DNA of 39,623 nt, taken from IMG/VR virus record IMGVR_UViG_3300043099_000707, positions 1 to 39,623 of that record. One strand, written 5' to 3'. Source of the DNA: a virus. Position numbers and translations under genes: made by a program. Of the stretch, positions 27,852-37,087 are shown one piece after another; within the stretch, counting starts at the first letter, position 1, and every line of letters begins with the position of its first letter. A model generated the notes under the pieces. The model was not told the DNA's origin and made no database searches. It saw only the letters and a list, made by a program, of their open reading frames with translations.

Positions 27852-28039
27852 CGCGTCCGAAACAGACGAAGATCCAGCGCGATGCGGAGATTTGTGTAGA
27901 CCTCTCGTTTGACGGACCGTGGACGAAGCGATTCCTGCGGCGCCTCGTGCGCGAGGCGGTGAATGAGATCTGGCACGCGGATGGCACGAGAACAATTAGA
28001 CAGTTGCGCGAACATCTAGCGAAGAAATTGGTGCCCTAA
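27848..28039 (+). CDS. Small basic hypothetical protein
   Basis: 63 residues. Basic ends flank a centre (PWTKRFLRRLVREAVNEIWH) that could be a nucleic-acid-contact helix. One-base overlap with the next gene (TAATG). No family recognised. Confidence 0.5.
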   Translation: MTRPKQTKIQRDAEICVDLSFDGPWTKRFLRRLVREAVNEIWHADGTRTIRQLREHLAKKLVP

Positions 28040-28593
28040 TGGACAAGCACGACGAATCAGCGCTCGCGACTATCGAGCAATGGGAGCGGGACGGATGCAC
28101 TACTCCCCTTGCTGTGGTTGTTGCCGCCGCACTTCGCGACGCGGCCCTGGCAGCACGCGAGGATGAGCGCGCGGCTTGTGCTGCGAAAGCGGCCAATCAC
28201 TACATCGGCTCAACGCTCCCTGGAGATTATCGTTACGAGCGACTGCGGGCCGCCAACGAAGGTGGTCACGCAGATGTTGAATATTCGCACACGACAGGTG
28301 GCAGCGAAGTAGACCGCCTAAAGACGATTATTCGCGACATCGACACAAAGCATCGCAACGCACTAGTTGAGCGAAACGCCGCGCAGGCCACCGTGAAGGC
28401 GCAGGCGGAGGAGATTGCGAAGTTGCAGCTTTTGTTTCAGCAATCGCACGGCTGCCACCATGGCTGGGTCTCCAAGGGCATGGAGCAGCTCAACTTTGAG
28501 CGCCGGAGAGACCACGCATTGAAACTGCTACGCGAAGGCGCGATTACGAAAGACGCACTTATCGATATTCTTGCAGACGGTGTGAAGCCGTGA
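28039..28593 (+). CDS. Hypothetical protein with coiled coil
   Basis: 184 residues. The N-terminus (TIEQWERDGCTTPLAVVVAA) leads into an Ala/Glu helix (REDERAACAAKAANHY), a Gly/His-rich hinge and a second coiled coil (RNAAQATVKAQAEEIAKLQL). The C-terminus (HALKLLREGAITKDALIDIL) resembles small HTH-like ends. No family recognised. Confidence 0.5.
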   Translation: MDKHDESALATIEQWERDGCTTPLAVVVAAALRDAALAAREDERAACAAKAANHYIGSTLPGDYRYERLRAANEGGHADVEYSHTTGGSEVDRLKTIIRDIDTKHRNALVERNAAQATVKAQAEEIAKLQLLFQQSHGCHHGWVSKGMEQLNFERRRDHALKLLREGAITKDALIDILADGVKP

Positions 28594-28916
28594 GCCTGAC
28601 ACCCGAACAAATTTTGGCTATGGTCGCCGATGCGGACAATACCAGCCACGCTGACGACTTCGAACCTAACTACCTTCTCGCTCGACACGTGCGCGCGCTT
28701 GCGGCCGCCTTGGAGGAGTCACGCGCTGAGGTCTCACGCCTGCGCGACTGGCAGCAACACGGCGCGGCCCTCAAATCTGCAAACGCCGAGCTAGAGGCGC
28801 TGCGCAAGGAGCGCGACCACTACAAGGCGGCATTGGAGCGCATCGAAAGCAACGACCCGCACAGCTGGGAAGCATCTGTAGCCCGAGCTGCGCTCAAGGC
28901 CGGGGGTGGGGTGTGA
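28590..28916 (+). CDS. Hypothetical coiled-coil protein (Ea22-like region)
   Basis: 108 residues, GTG start on the upstream stop. N-terminus acidic (EQILAMVADADNTSHADDFE), then a coiled coil (ALEESRAEVSRLRDWQQ; NAELEALRKERDHYKAALER). Its architecture is like that of the 162-residue neighbour's C-terminal half. Function unknown. Confidence 0.5.
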   Translation: MSLTPEQILAMVADADNTSHADDFEPNYLLARHVRALAAALEESRAEVSRLRDWQQHGAALKSANAELEALRKERDHYKAALERIESNDPHSWEASVARAALKAGGGV

Positions 28917-29095
28917 AAGTTTTTATCGCATGGAATGATGATGATTACTACGTAACGACAATGGAAGGCGTTTACGCAACCATGGAAGCCGCAAAAAAAG
29001 AGCAAGCGCGCCGTGCTGCGATGTGGGAGGAATACTGGGAAGAACCTCCTCCGAAACGGATAACACACATTGAAGAGGAAGAGGTTAAACAATGA
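28913..29095 (+). CDS. Small acidic hypothetical protein
   Basis: 60 residues, GTG start overlapping the upstream stop. KVFIAWNDDDYYVTTMEGVY then a charged helix and an acidic tail (THIEEEEVKQ). The start resembles short phage proteins that show a beta strand followed by an A-x-x-x-A-K-K helix, similar in plan to the gene at 26109-26366. No family recognised. Confidence 0.5.
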   Translation: MKVFIAWNDDDYYVTTMEGVYATMEAAKKEQARRAAMWEEYWEEPPPKRITHIEEEEVKQ

Positions 29096-29373
29096 CTCGA
29101 CTCAAAGCCGTGGGTGAGGTGATAATCGTGCTCATCTCCGGAGACGGTTTGGAGAAACGCATCAAGTCGCAGTCTGATCGTGTTGCACCAACATACGAAA
29201 CGCACTGCCTCGTGTGGCCAAGGATAGGGCCAAGGTACTCCGCTAAAAGCACGGTTCCATCGCTATCTGATACTACACAAGTGGCGATCAAGCGCGCATA
29301 CCTGTATACGGAAACGCGTTGGCGCTATGGCGTGGTTGAACACGTTTACCGTGAGAGGATTGAGGAACGATGA
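29092..29373 (+). CDS. Hypothetical protein
   Basis: 93 residues, beta-rich (AVGEVIIVLISGDGLEKRIK; QVAIKRAYLYTETRWRYGVV). ATG on the upstream stop. No family recognised. Confidence 0.5.
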   Translation: MTRLKAVGEVIIVLISGDGLEKRIKSQSDRVAPTYETHCLVWPRIGPRYSAKSTVPSLSDTTQVAIKRAYLYTETRWRYGVVEHVYRERIEER

Positions 29374-29666
29374 CTCCACTCGAAGCGAAGGCGCGCGAAC
29401 TGCTGTTGCCGTTGGGGCTCGACTATCCCGAGTGGCGAGAGAAGCGGCTCATAGATGGAATAGCGAATCTCGCGCGCGAGTTCGCGGCGGATGCGCTGCG
29501 AAGCATGTACGACGTAGACGATTACGATGCTGATGACGAGCGAGCCCGTGGCGGCTATCGACCAAAGCCCGAATACCAAGGCACAAATAACATCGAACGG
29601 CGCCGCTACCGCAATGACTTCAACGACATGATTGCAGCGGCCATCAAGGCCGCGGAGGGCGAATGA
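29370..29666 (+). CDS. Hypothetical protein
   Basis: 98 residues, with an Arg/Asp-rich acidic centre (SMYDVDDYDADDERARGGYR) and helical ends. Overlaps both neighbours by ATGA. No family recognised. Confidence 0.5.
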   Translation: MTPLEAKARELLLPLGLDYPEWREKRLIDGIANLAREFAADALRSMYDVDDYDADDERARGGYRPKPEYQGTNNIERRRYRNDFNDMIAAAIKAAEGE

Positions 29667-30013
29667 CGATCAAAATCGAAGCAGATATAGAATCGACCGA
29701 ACGAATCTTCACCTACTCAGGCGCGGATTTGCTCGCGCCGCTGTCTAAGCTACGAGAAACGATGCTGGCCGAAGCAAAGCGGCTGCGGGACAAGTTGCCG
29801 GCGAACGATCGCGCATTACCGACGATCTCTGACCTTCGCGGCGCTGATACCGATGCACAGGCGAAACACCGAATCAAGCTATTACTTTCGGGCGCTTTTG
29901 ATGCACAACTATGGGCCGCCGAAGCCAAGCGCACGCCTGCCGCGGTTTGGCGTCTCACAATGGCGGATCTTCGGTGGTTGTATCAGTTCGAAGCGCCAAC
30001 AACGGGGGAGTGA
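29663..30013 (+). CDS. Hypothetical helical protein
   Basis: 116 residues. The N-terminal IKIEADIESTERIFTYSG is beta and followed by helices (LSKLRETMLAEAKRLRDKLP; HRIKLLLSGAFDAQLWAAEA). Overlaps the last gene of the operon by one base (TGATG). No family recognised. Confidence 0.5.
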   Translation: MTIKIEADIESTERIFTYSGADLLAPLSKLRETMLAEAKRLRDKLPANDRALPTISDLRGADTDAQAKHRIKLLLSGAFDAQLWAAEAKRTPAAVWRLTMADLRWLYQFEAPTTGE

Positions 30014-30246
30014 TGCGAAACGGACCTTGGGACAGCGAACGCGCAATTCGTAGAGCAATCGCGCATAAAGAGCTTCCGACCGCGATCGATGGATCGAAGC
30101 CGATTGGCGTCGAGTCATGCAATGGCGAGGCGCGGTTTATCTACGCCGACCCGCGCAAAGAGCCGTTGCCGTTCTCGAAGTTCCCACCGTTTAAGCACTA
30201 CTGGTTGAACGAATCGCAGCGAGATCTTGCGTCTTCAATACCCTAA
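30013..30246 (+). CDS. Hypothetical protein, last gene of rightward operon
   Basis: 77 residues from the ATG at 30013, chosen over an upstream ATG that would overlap the previous gene by 100 bases. Basic N-terminus (DSERAIRRAIAHKELP), Phe/Pro-rich C-terminus (PLPFSKFPPFKHYWLNES). No family recognised. It ends in a stem-loop facing the convergent leftward operon. Confidence 0.5.
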   Translation: MRNGPWDSERAIRRAIAHKELPTAIDGSKPIGVESCNGEARFIYADPRKEPLPFSKFPPFKHYWLNESQRDLASSIP

Positions 30247-30270
30247 TTAGACCTAAGTCTGGTGCTAATT
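30245..30270. terminator. Stem-loop between convergent operons
   Basis: AATTAG (30245-30250) pairs with CTAATT (30265-30270), with AGAC/GTCT as an alternative inner stem. The stop codons of both converging genes lie inside it. AT-rich with no clear U-tract, so a weak bidirectional terminator at best. Confidence 0.35.
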
Positions 30271-32481
30271 CGCTTCTTGTTCTTCCGCGAATTGCTGGCG
30301 CCACCACGGCTGCGACGAAATTATGAACGCACGAGCGGCCATCGCTGACTCTCCGCCCTCGCGCGCGCCCTCCATGATGAAGCTCGCCGCCTTGCCCATC
30401 TGGCCGCCCTGCATCTCTAGCTGTTGAAGCTTCGCCGGATCGGTGAGCAGCTTTTGCCCGAGCGCGTTCAACTTGTCCGCGCCTTTGTCGAGCTTGTCGA
30501 AGGTGCGTGGCATGGCTTTGGCGCCTACCTCTGCGCCGCCAATCGCGCCCATGATGCCGCCCGACTTGAAGCCGCCGATTGCGCCAGAGTACTTGCCGAA
30601 CTCACCAAGAATTTTGCGTATGCGGTCTTTTCCCGCTGCGATGTTTGCCGTGTTGTCAGCAACCGGTGGCGGCGGCATGGACGCGCTTCCTGGTTGCGGG
30701 ATCTGCGTCATGGTCACGGGATCTGGAAACGGTGCCAGTGCCGGTTTGGTCATCGTGATCGGATCGGGGAAGTTTTGCGCAAGCACCTCTGTTGCTTTAC
30801 GCGTGCCCAGCTTGCCGGCGTCCTCGACGTTTTCAATCAGTCCCTTCGCACGCAAACGATTGAGCGCTTCACCCCAGATCGCTTCCTCGCCGGGAGTCGC
30901 CTCGCGTGCGGTGGAAAAGTCCGGCTTACCTGCCGCCGCTGCTTTTCTCCTAACATCCGCGAACAACTCCGCGTCGCTTGGTCGCACATTTGGCGCGTCG
31001 CCAAGGCCCATCGGATCGTACATGCTACCACCGCCGCCCTTGGCGTTGGTTGGCATGTCTGCCTTGCTTGCCGGGACGCGTGGCTTCGTTGCCGCATCAA
31101 AGCTTGACGCTGGCACTGGCTCTGGAAACGGAGCAGGCTGTCTCCAAAGTCCAGAGTCAACGTCGGACGGGTTGCGCCACTTGCTCATGTTGCGCTCGCC
31201 CTTGTTCAGCGCCTCCCATGCCGCGGCTTGTTGCGGTGTTTCGCTCTCCTGCATCATCAGGTCCATGATGCCGCCGCTTGGTTCGCTGTCCTCTGCGCCG
31301 GCCTTCCACCAATGCGGCTCGCGATCCCATCCGGGTTTTTCCTGCGGGAACGAGTAACCCTTATTGCGGTACGCGCCTTTGTGCTTGATGTGCGGCCCGC
31401 CCTGAGCCGAGAACGGAACATCAGGATCCAGTCCTTGAGCTTCCGCGTACTTGGCGCCGTCCTGGATCTGGTTTGGCGTTGCGTTCTCGTGAATGCTGTT
31501 TGGGCTCATGTCCACTGGCGTGATCGCTGTGTCTGCGTCTTGTGCGAGCATGTCCGCAAGCTCTTTGCTCTTGGCGAGGAACGCGGGATCCTTGTTCTTA
31601 GGAGCCTTGCCGCCGAGGTACATCGAGCCGTCAGCGTCGCGCAGGAAGTTACGGATCGGCGTCATCTTCGTCTCAATGTCCGCTTGGTCTTGACGAATCG
31701 GGATCACGTTGTCGGCTGCTTGAGCGATTGGTGCCGCCGCTTCGTCTGCGGGTGCGAGCATCTTGGCTAGGCTGTCGATGCCCTGACGCGGCATCTGCGC
31801 TGCTTTGCCTGCAAGCTGTTTTGCGCCCTGGTATACGACTGGAGCGGCAGCGAATCCGGCACCGAGCACGCCAGCGATCTTCGCGTCGTCAAGCGCCTTG
31901 TCTGTGTCGCCAGTCTCGTTGAATCCAAGCGCCCCAGCAACTAGCGCATTGTCGACGCCAGCCGCACCGATCCCAAGCGTCTTAGCGAGCCACGGTGCCA
32001 TCTTGGTTGCTGACGCAAGCTTGGACACGCCCGCTGTCGCTGGGTTCACAGCCATCGCCATCGGAGTGCCGCCAATCGCAGTGCCGACACCAGACGCGAT
32101 CGGGTGCTCGTCTTCGAGATCTTTGTAGTACTTCTCAACCTGAGTTTTTGCGCGCTTGACGAGATCGCCGAACGGGATCTCACTGCCCATGGCCTTGTCC
32201 ATGATCGCAGCGCCGAACTGTCCGAGGTCTTGACGGAAGCCGAGAGCGGGAATGCGAACCATGCCCGCAAGAAGAGCTTCGTTGTTCATCCCGAAAGTTT
32301 TGTTGCTGTCCTCTAGCAGCTTTCGGATTCTTGCTTGTTGCTCATCCTCAGGCGGGGCGGAATTCTGCGCCGGTGCGGCGTCAGATCTGGTCGTCGTCGA
32401 TCCGATGAATGCATCAGGATCAAAGTCGGATGTGCTGCTTCCGCTCTCCGATAGAAACGCGTCTGGATCGAATGCCGCCAT
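30265..32481 (-). CDS. Large internal virion / DNA-ejection protein
   Basis: 738 residues, last gene of the leftward transcript. Two copies of the FDPDAF[LI] motif open the protein, as in many podovirus and siphovirus ejection proteins. Residues about 130-260 contain Ala/Gly-rich amphipathic or membrane-like helices (GTAIGGTPMAMAVNPATAGV; AGVLGAGFAAAPVVYQGAKQ). A long Pro/Ala-rich stretch and a C-terminal Gly-rich segment (GGFKSGGIMGAIGGAEVGAK) follow. Probably forms part of the trans-envelope ejection conduit. No lytic-transglycosylase motif (Glu in an ESG/NNP context) was seen. Confidence 0.65.
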   Translation of the reverse strand: MAAFDPDAFLSESGSSTSDFDPDAFIGSTTTRSDAAPAQNSAPPEDEQQARIRKLLEDSNKTFGMNNEALLAGMVRIPALGFRQDLGQFGAAIMDKAMGSEIPFGDLVKRAKTQVEKYYKDLEDEHPIASGVGTAIGGTPMAMAVNPATAGVSKLASATKMAPWLAKTLGIGAAGVDNALVAGALGFNETGDTDKALDDAKIAGVLGAGFAAAPVVYQGAKQLAGKAAQMPRQGIDSLAKMLAPADEAAAPIAQAADNVIPIRQDQADIETKMTPIRNFLRDADGSMYLGGKAPKNKDPAFLAKSKELADMLAQDADTAITPVDMSPNSIHENATPNQIQDGAKYAEAQGLDPDVPFSAQGGPHIKHKGAYRNKGYSFPQEKPGWDREPHWWKAGAEDSEPSGGIMDLMMQESETPQQAAAWEALNKGERNMSKWRNPSDVDSGLWRQPAPFPEPVPASSFDAATKPRVPASKADMPTNAKGGGGSMYDPMGLGDAPNVRPSDAELFADVRRKAAAAGKPDFSTAREATPGEEAIWGEALNRLRAKGLIENVEDAGKLGTRKATEVLAQNFPDPITMTKPALAPFPDPVTMTQIPQPGSASMPPPPVADNTANIAAGKDRIRKILGEFGKYSGAIGGFKSGGIMGAIGGAEVGAKAMPRTFDKLDKGADKLNALGQKLLTDPAKLQQLEMQGGQMGKAASFIMEGAREGGESAMAARAFIISSQPWWRQQFAEEQEAN

Positions 32482-33830
32482 TACTTACCTTCCAGTTTCA
32501 TGCGCACTGCCTCAGCGCGCGGATCGTTTGGATTTTCGGCTAGCCATTTTCTCGCTGCTGCGTTTGGATCCTGCGGTGCCTTTGTCTCTCCTCCGAGTGC
32601 ACGAACGGCGCGAGGATGACCCGCTGCGATCTGCTTCTTCTTGTCCGCCATCCGCTGCATGTACGCGATCAGCTTCGCGTCTAATGTGGCGCGCGGCATG
32701 CTCATGTTCGGAAGTGCTTTTATGAACTCAATCTTCTCTGGCGGCGTCAGAGAAGCACCAAACAAACCGTGACGCACTTCGTTTTCGACGTCAGCAAGCG
32801 CCGTTTCTACGCTGTCCCAATCCTTGTCTTCAAACCCCAAGAACTGTCGAACACCCTGCAACTTGTCATAGCCCCAGCCTGTTTTGACATCGGATCCGAC
32901 AACGCTTTCAAGCGTCTTCGTGTTTGCGTCGATCGGGCCGGCTTCTTTTTGGTAAGCTGCGATCGCCTTCTCGTCTGCCAGCTGGTTTTTGTCTTCTCTC
33001 TTCTGCTCTTCTATCGCCTTTCGCATCGCGCGTTGCTCGGCAAGGGATGCGTATTGCAGACCCATGTTTTCTCGTTGGCGTTTGTTGTCCTCAGCGCGAT
33101 CTGCGTCTTTTGAAGCAAATTCGCGCTCTTTGAACTCGCGATCTTCCTTTGCTTTTGCCGCCTGACCAGCGAGCTTAAAGATGTCGCCAAACTGCTCATT
33201 AGCAGCAAGCATGTCAGTAGCGCTCATCTTGCCGACACTTGCAGCAAACCGATCGAGTGTTGGTTTGAGTTGCGGCATAGACTCGCCGATGATTTCAAAC
33301 CCAGTAATCAGCCTGCCTCTCATGCTGTTTGACGCCTCGGACATCGGATCGCTTGCAGCGCGCAGCAATTCAGCGCGGCGCTTCTGATCTTCGATGGACA
33401 GCGCGTCAGCGTCGGCCTGGCGCTTGTCGCGTCCCTGGTCGAGCTTCAGACGTGCGCTAGCCGTGCGCGAGTTGTCGAGCGCCGCCACGCCCTCGCGACC
33501 ATCCGCGAGGCGAGTTAGGGCGCGCTGCCAGTCAAAGCCGCCTTTAGATTCTTGTAGTAGTTCTGAGGCAGCCTGTCGTGCTGCTGGCGCTAGTTTTTCA
33601 GACTCCTTTTGCTGAATAGGCTCACGAACAACGTTGATGTTTGGCGGCGCAAACCCTGAGCGTCGATCCATTGGAACGTCTGAAAGATCCGGCTCATGTG
33701 ATGGGTTGTTAGAAGGAGCGTCGCGCGTAAGTCCTTCGACCCACAACCCCTCTTCGCCAGGCTTCTGCGCATAACCAACGGCCTGAACTTTGCTTGGTTC
33801 GTTTAAAAGCTCGTCCCACTCCATGACCAT
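32481..33830 (-). CDS. Internal virion protein
   Basis: 449 residues with a strong ribosome-binding site (GGAGG, 5 nt). Long charged helices (REFASKDADRAEDNKRQREN; AMRKAIEEQKREDKNQLADE) and a C-terminal ...DPNAAARKWLAENPNDPRAE motif common in phage ejection or internal proteins. The stop overlaps the next start (TAATG). Role inferred from place and composition. Confidence 0.6.
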   Translation of the reverse strand: MVMEWDELLNEPSKVQAVGYAQKPGEEGLWVEGLTRDAPSNNPSHEPDLSDVPMDRRSGFAPPNINVVREPIQQKESEKLAPAARQAASELLQESKGGFDWQRALTRLADGREGVAALDNSRTASARLKLDQGRDKRQADADALSIEDQKRRAELLRAASDPMSEASNSMRGRLITGFEIIGESMPQLKPTLDRFAASVGKMSATDMLAANEQFGDIFKLAGQAAKAKEDREFKEREFASKDADRAEDNKRQRENMGLQYASLAEQRAMRKAIEEQKREDKNQLADEKAIAAYQKEAGPIDANTKTLESVVGSDVKTGWGYDKLQGVRQFLGFEDKDWDSVETALADVENEVRHGLFGASLTPPEKIEFIKALPNMSMPRATLDAKLIAYMQRMADKKKQIAAGHPRAVRALGGETKAPQDPNAAARKWLAENPNDPRAEAVRMKLEGK

Positions 33831-33831
33831 T

Positions 33832-34725
33832 TCAGCCTCCCATCTTCATGCCGGCCGATGCGGCGCCGAGAAGGTCATCACCAAGATCGCCGCCGCTCTT
33901 TACGGCGTTTCCGACCGCGCGCGAGTAGTTGGCGCTTAGTCCGTTCATTAGACCCATCTTGTTCAGATCTGCGTTTAGTTGGTTCCCCTTGTTTCGATCG
34001 CTTCGATCTAGTGATTGGTTTCCGGCTGTCGCCTTGCCCTGCATGATTCCCTGTTTTGCGTTCACGTTGCGCACTTGCGCCAAATTCTTCATGTCGACGT
34101 TGCCCATGTTCGCAGCGTTGCGGTTGCCGGTGTTGTACATGTTGAACTTGTTGATGATGTCAGCATTTCGACCTGCAACGTCTGCGTCCATTCCGCGCAC
34201 GTTGCTTGCGCCAGCCATGACACCCTGTGTCCCTTGCAGTCTTTGCAGTGCCGCCTGTGCCGCCGCGTTCAGTCCGGCCGCCTGAGCTCGATTCGCGCCC
34301 ATCTGGCCGCCCTGCGCTTGCAGAACGAAATCCATCGCCGATCCGCCCTGGCCTCGCATTGCCATCTGGTTACGAATGCCGGCCTCACGTTGAGCCGCGA
34401 GCGCGTTGCCATCGCTTACGGCGTTGTAGCGTCCGAGCGCTTCCTGTGAGCCAGCGGCTTGATCGGCGAGGCCCTGCATGCGTGCAAGCGCCTGCATCTG
34501 GTATTCACGCGTACGCGGATCCTCGCTGATGGTTTGGTACTGCGCGGCCTCTGGTGTTGCGTACATCTCGGGAACAACATCGCCAGCGTACTGCACCGCA
34601 TCGTAGTCACGCGGATCGTATCCAAGATCTACGCTCTTGCGTTGCAGATCTTCCATTTGCTTGGCTGCTTGTTGGCTATCAAAGATTCCGGCCGCAATTC
34701 CGGCTACGCTATTTCCTAGGCTCAT
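33832..34725 (-). CDS. Internal virion / ejection protein
   Basis: 297 residues. The ATG at 34725 fits the GGGAGG site best, although a GTG at 34728 sits on the upstream stop. Gln/Ala/Asn/Met-rich throughout (ALAAQREAGIRNQMAMRGQG; AQAAGLNAAAQAALQRLQGT), with a Gly-rich N-terminal helix (GNSVAGIAAGIFDSQQAAK) like P22-type ejection proteins. Few charged clusters and no enzyme motif. Confidence 0.6.
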   Translation of the reverse strand: MSLGNSVAGIAAGIFDSQQAAKQMEDLQRKSVDLGYDPRDYDAVQYAGDVVPEMYATPEAAQYQTISEDPRTREYQMQALARMQGLADQAAGSQEALGRYNAVSDGNALAAQREAGIRNQMAMRGQGGSAMDFVLQAQGGQMGANRAQAAGLNAAAQAALQRLQGTQGVMAGASNVRGMDADVAGRNADIINKFNMYNTGNRNAANMGNVDMKNLAQVRNVNAKQGIMQGKATAGNQSLDRSDRNKGNQLNADLNKMGLMNGLSANYSRAVGNAVKSGGDLGDDLLGAASAGMKMGG

Positions 34726-36251
34726 CACTTACCTCCCAATGCTGCGTATGCTTTTTGGAACTCTGGATCGTCTTTGGATCGCTTGCCGTCGCGCACTTCG
34801 CGATACATCGTGGCGTACGGACCATCGGGGTTGTCGACCATCTCGCGATACGCTGCGGCCTCTTTGCTGCCCGGGTTCTTCGCCGCGTGGAAGTTCGCCA
34901 GAAACTCGTTTGAGAGTTTTTCTTTTTCTTCATTCGAAACTGCAAGCTTCTGAATCTCTTTGAGGTTATCCATCGTCGGCGCGTTCGGATCGACGTCTGT
35001 GATCTTGGGTCCGCTTTGCTCTTGTACTTGGTTTTTCTCCCAGTATCCGCCATTGTACGTCCCGCCGTCCTTCACGTTGTAGCTGTCGACACCAAGAAGC
35101 TTCGAGATCTCAGAGAGACGTCCGCGCTCTTCGGCCGTGGCGACGTTTTCTTTTGTTGCAGGCGATCCGCTGTCTCTCCAAACGCCATTCTTAGAATCAC
35201 CCTCAAGCATGGCCTTGTCGTTTGCTGCCCTTGCCTCAGCGGCGCGGGCATCAAGTCCGCCCAGCATTTCATCGCCGTACGCTTTGAGCTCTCCTTTGCG
35301 CTTCTCTCGTTCGGCCGCGGCTTGTGCTTTTAGGCCGGTCGCTTTTTCTGCGAGCGCTTTCGACTCTGTGCCGGCCTTTGTTCCAAACTCCTCGGCGGCT
35401 TTCTTGCTTGAGCCGACCGCGCCCATCGTGGCGTTGTCACCCTTGATCAGCGCTTCATCTAGCCAGCGATTTCCCTGTCCATACTGCGCGCTTGGCAGGT
35501 TCTCGGTGTAGTTCTCTGGATTGAGTGCGTTTAGTGCCGTGTCAGCATTTCCTAGCTGTGACCACTGCTGCGCGTTCTTGTTGTTTGCATCGTAGTCAAC
35601 GCTAGTGGGTCCGGTGAAGTCCTGAGTCAGCATTGACTGAAGCTGCGTCAGCGATGCGTTTTGCGGCTCCGGCGTTGCAGGTCTTGCGTCTTTCCGCTTC
35701 GGAATGTTTTTCCCGGCCTGGTTGGGCCCGCGGCCAGACAAAGCGCCCTGTCCGTTTTGTTGTTGGCTGACTTCTGTTCGAGCGCCGGTTTTAGGATCTT
35801 TCGCGCTCCAGATCTGACCCGTGTTCGGATCTTTGTATCCGCCGGGAGGAACGCCAGCGTTAGGATCGACCGGGTCCGCTTTTGGAACAAGACTATCAAC
35901 GAGCTGGCGCGTGTCGCCCTGCACCGCGGTGAACGACGCGTTACGAAGCGGATCGGCTGCCTTGTCAAAGGTCTGCTTTTCAGCCGCTCCCATGGTCGTG
36001 TTCGCGGTGTTCACCTTCTCGGTGTTCTGCTTCGAAACGGTGGGCGTTAGAAACGACGACAGGTTGACGAAGTTCGAGCCCGTGCCCTGCATCGCGCTTT
36101 TCTGCGGTGCTGCGCTTGCGCCTCCGCTTGGCTGCGCAGACGGTGCGCTCGTTCCACCTCCTGTCATTGGAGACGTAGCCGCACCGCCTCCGAGCGTTGG
36201 AACCGCTTGCTGCTTCTTCTCGTCATCAGGTTGTTGTGAGAGATAGGCCAC
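34725..36251 (-). CDS. Internal virion protein, Gln/Ala/Lys-rich
   Basis: 508 residues, GTG start with GGAGG 6 nt upstream. The first 150 residues are low-complexity Gly/Ser/Ala/Gln. The middle is charged helix (ALAEKATGLKAQAAAEREKR), and the C-terminus (PGSKEAAAYREMVDNPDGPY) is compact. It lies between the C1q-like protein and the ejection proteins. No family recognised beyond composition. Confidence 0.55.
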   Translation of the reverse strand: MAYLSQQPDDEKKQQAVPTLGGGAATSPMTGGGTSAPSAQPSGGASAAPQKSAMQGTGSNFVNLSSFLTPTVSKQNTEKVNTANTTMGAAEKQTFDKAADPLRNASFTAVQGDTRQLVDSLVPKADPVDPNAGVPPGGYKDPNTGQIWSAKDPKTGARTEVSQQQNGQGALSGRGPNQAGKNIPKRKDARPATPEPQNASLTQLQSMLTQDFTGPTSVDYDANNKNAQQWSQLGNADTALNALNPENYTENLPSAQYGQGNRWLDEALIKGDNATMGAVGSSKKAAEEFGTKAGTESKALAEKATGLKAQAAAEREKRKGELKAYGDEMLGGLDARAAEARAANDKAMLEGDSKNGVWRDSGSPATKENVATAEERGRLSEISKLLGVDSYNVKDGGTYNGGYWEKNQVQEQSGPKITDVDPNAPTMDNLKEIQKLAVSNEEKEKLSNEFLANFHAAKNPGSKEAAAYREMVDNPDGPYATMYREVRDGKRSKDDPEFQKAYAALGGK

Positions 36252-36253
36252 TG

Positions 36254-37087
36254 TTATCCTCCGATGACCAAAAGCGTGACTGTGTTTGTCGGTGTGGTGT
36301 CGTTGTACAAACGATGCACCGTTATCCTGCGCTCTGTTGTCAGGTTGCGCGCTGCCACTGCTGCGTTTGTGTGCAACGTAACGACGGTAAACGTTGTGCC
36401 GGCCGCCAATCGAATTACGCCAGAGACGTTGATGTTTGGCCGATCTGTTGACGTGTATGCTCTTAGATCTCTGGTGATGATCACACCGCCAGATGTGGAA
36501 ATAGATACATAGCCGTAAGTGTAGGTTGCTGTTTCGTACGTGATCAACGCAGAAACCGAGTACGTACCAGACTCGCTAACGGTGAACGTGGTGTTGTCTG
36601 TCGTGATGACAGATCCACGAGAGAACTCGTTAGTGTTCCAGCCGTTTACTGTGTTTATGGCTCCATGCGTAATGGACTGAACAGCGGAAGCCGTGCGAGT
36701 CATGCATGGTTCTGCGTGGCTCAGATCATAGCGAGCAGTAACACCTAGTTGCTGCTTGTCTTTAGGATCTCCACTGTCGATAAATCGCCAGTCAAACGAA
36801 TCGATCGCGTACCTGGATCCGCCATTGATCGATGCCGATCGAATCGCAAGCACTCCCACTGGACGAGTCTTTAGCGGGTTTGGGATCTTCAGCTCGGATC
36901 CGTGCGTGAGATTGTATCGCACAACCGCGGCATTCATGTTGTCCGCAAACGTAAGATTATTAGTAAGCGCCTGATTAGTTTGCTCGGCGTCTCCGTTCAT
37001 CTTCTCGATTAGTTTGTCGATGTACGCGCCCGAAGGAGCGTCCTCCAGTGCCTCACGGAGCAGGCGAGACGGAAGTGAAAGCTTCAC
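36254..37087 (-). CDS. Virion protein with C-terminal jelly-roll (C1q/TNF-like) domain
   Basis: 277 residues, GTG on the upstream stop. A helical N-terminus (LREALEDAPSGAYIDKLIEK) and a beta middle. The last 130 residues show the pattern F.V...G.Y.VSA.I.Y (TFTVSESGTYSVSALITYET) and RLAAGTTFTVVTLH, common in C1q-like phage domains that form trimers. It may be a tail appendage or spike. Place right after the tail hub supports that. Confidence 0.55.
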   Translation of the reverse strand: MKLSLPSRLLREALEDAPSGAYIDKLIEKMNGDAEQTNQALTNNLTFADNMNAAVVRYNLTHGSELKIPNPLKTRPVGVLAIRSASINGGSRYAIDSFDWRFIDSGDPKDKQQLGVTARYDLSHAEPCMTRTASAVQSITHGAINTVNGWNTNEFSRGSVITTDNTTFTVSESGTYSVSALITYETATYTYGYVSISTSGGVIITRDLRAYTSTDRPNINVSGVIRLAAGTTFTVVTLHTNAAVAARNLTTERRITVHRLYNDTTPTNTVTLLVIGG

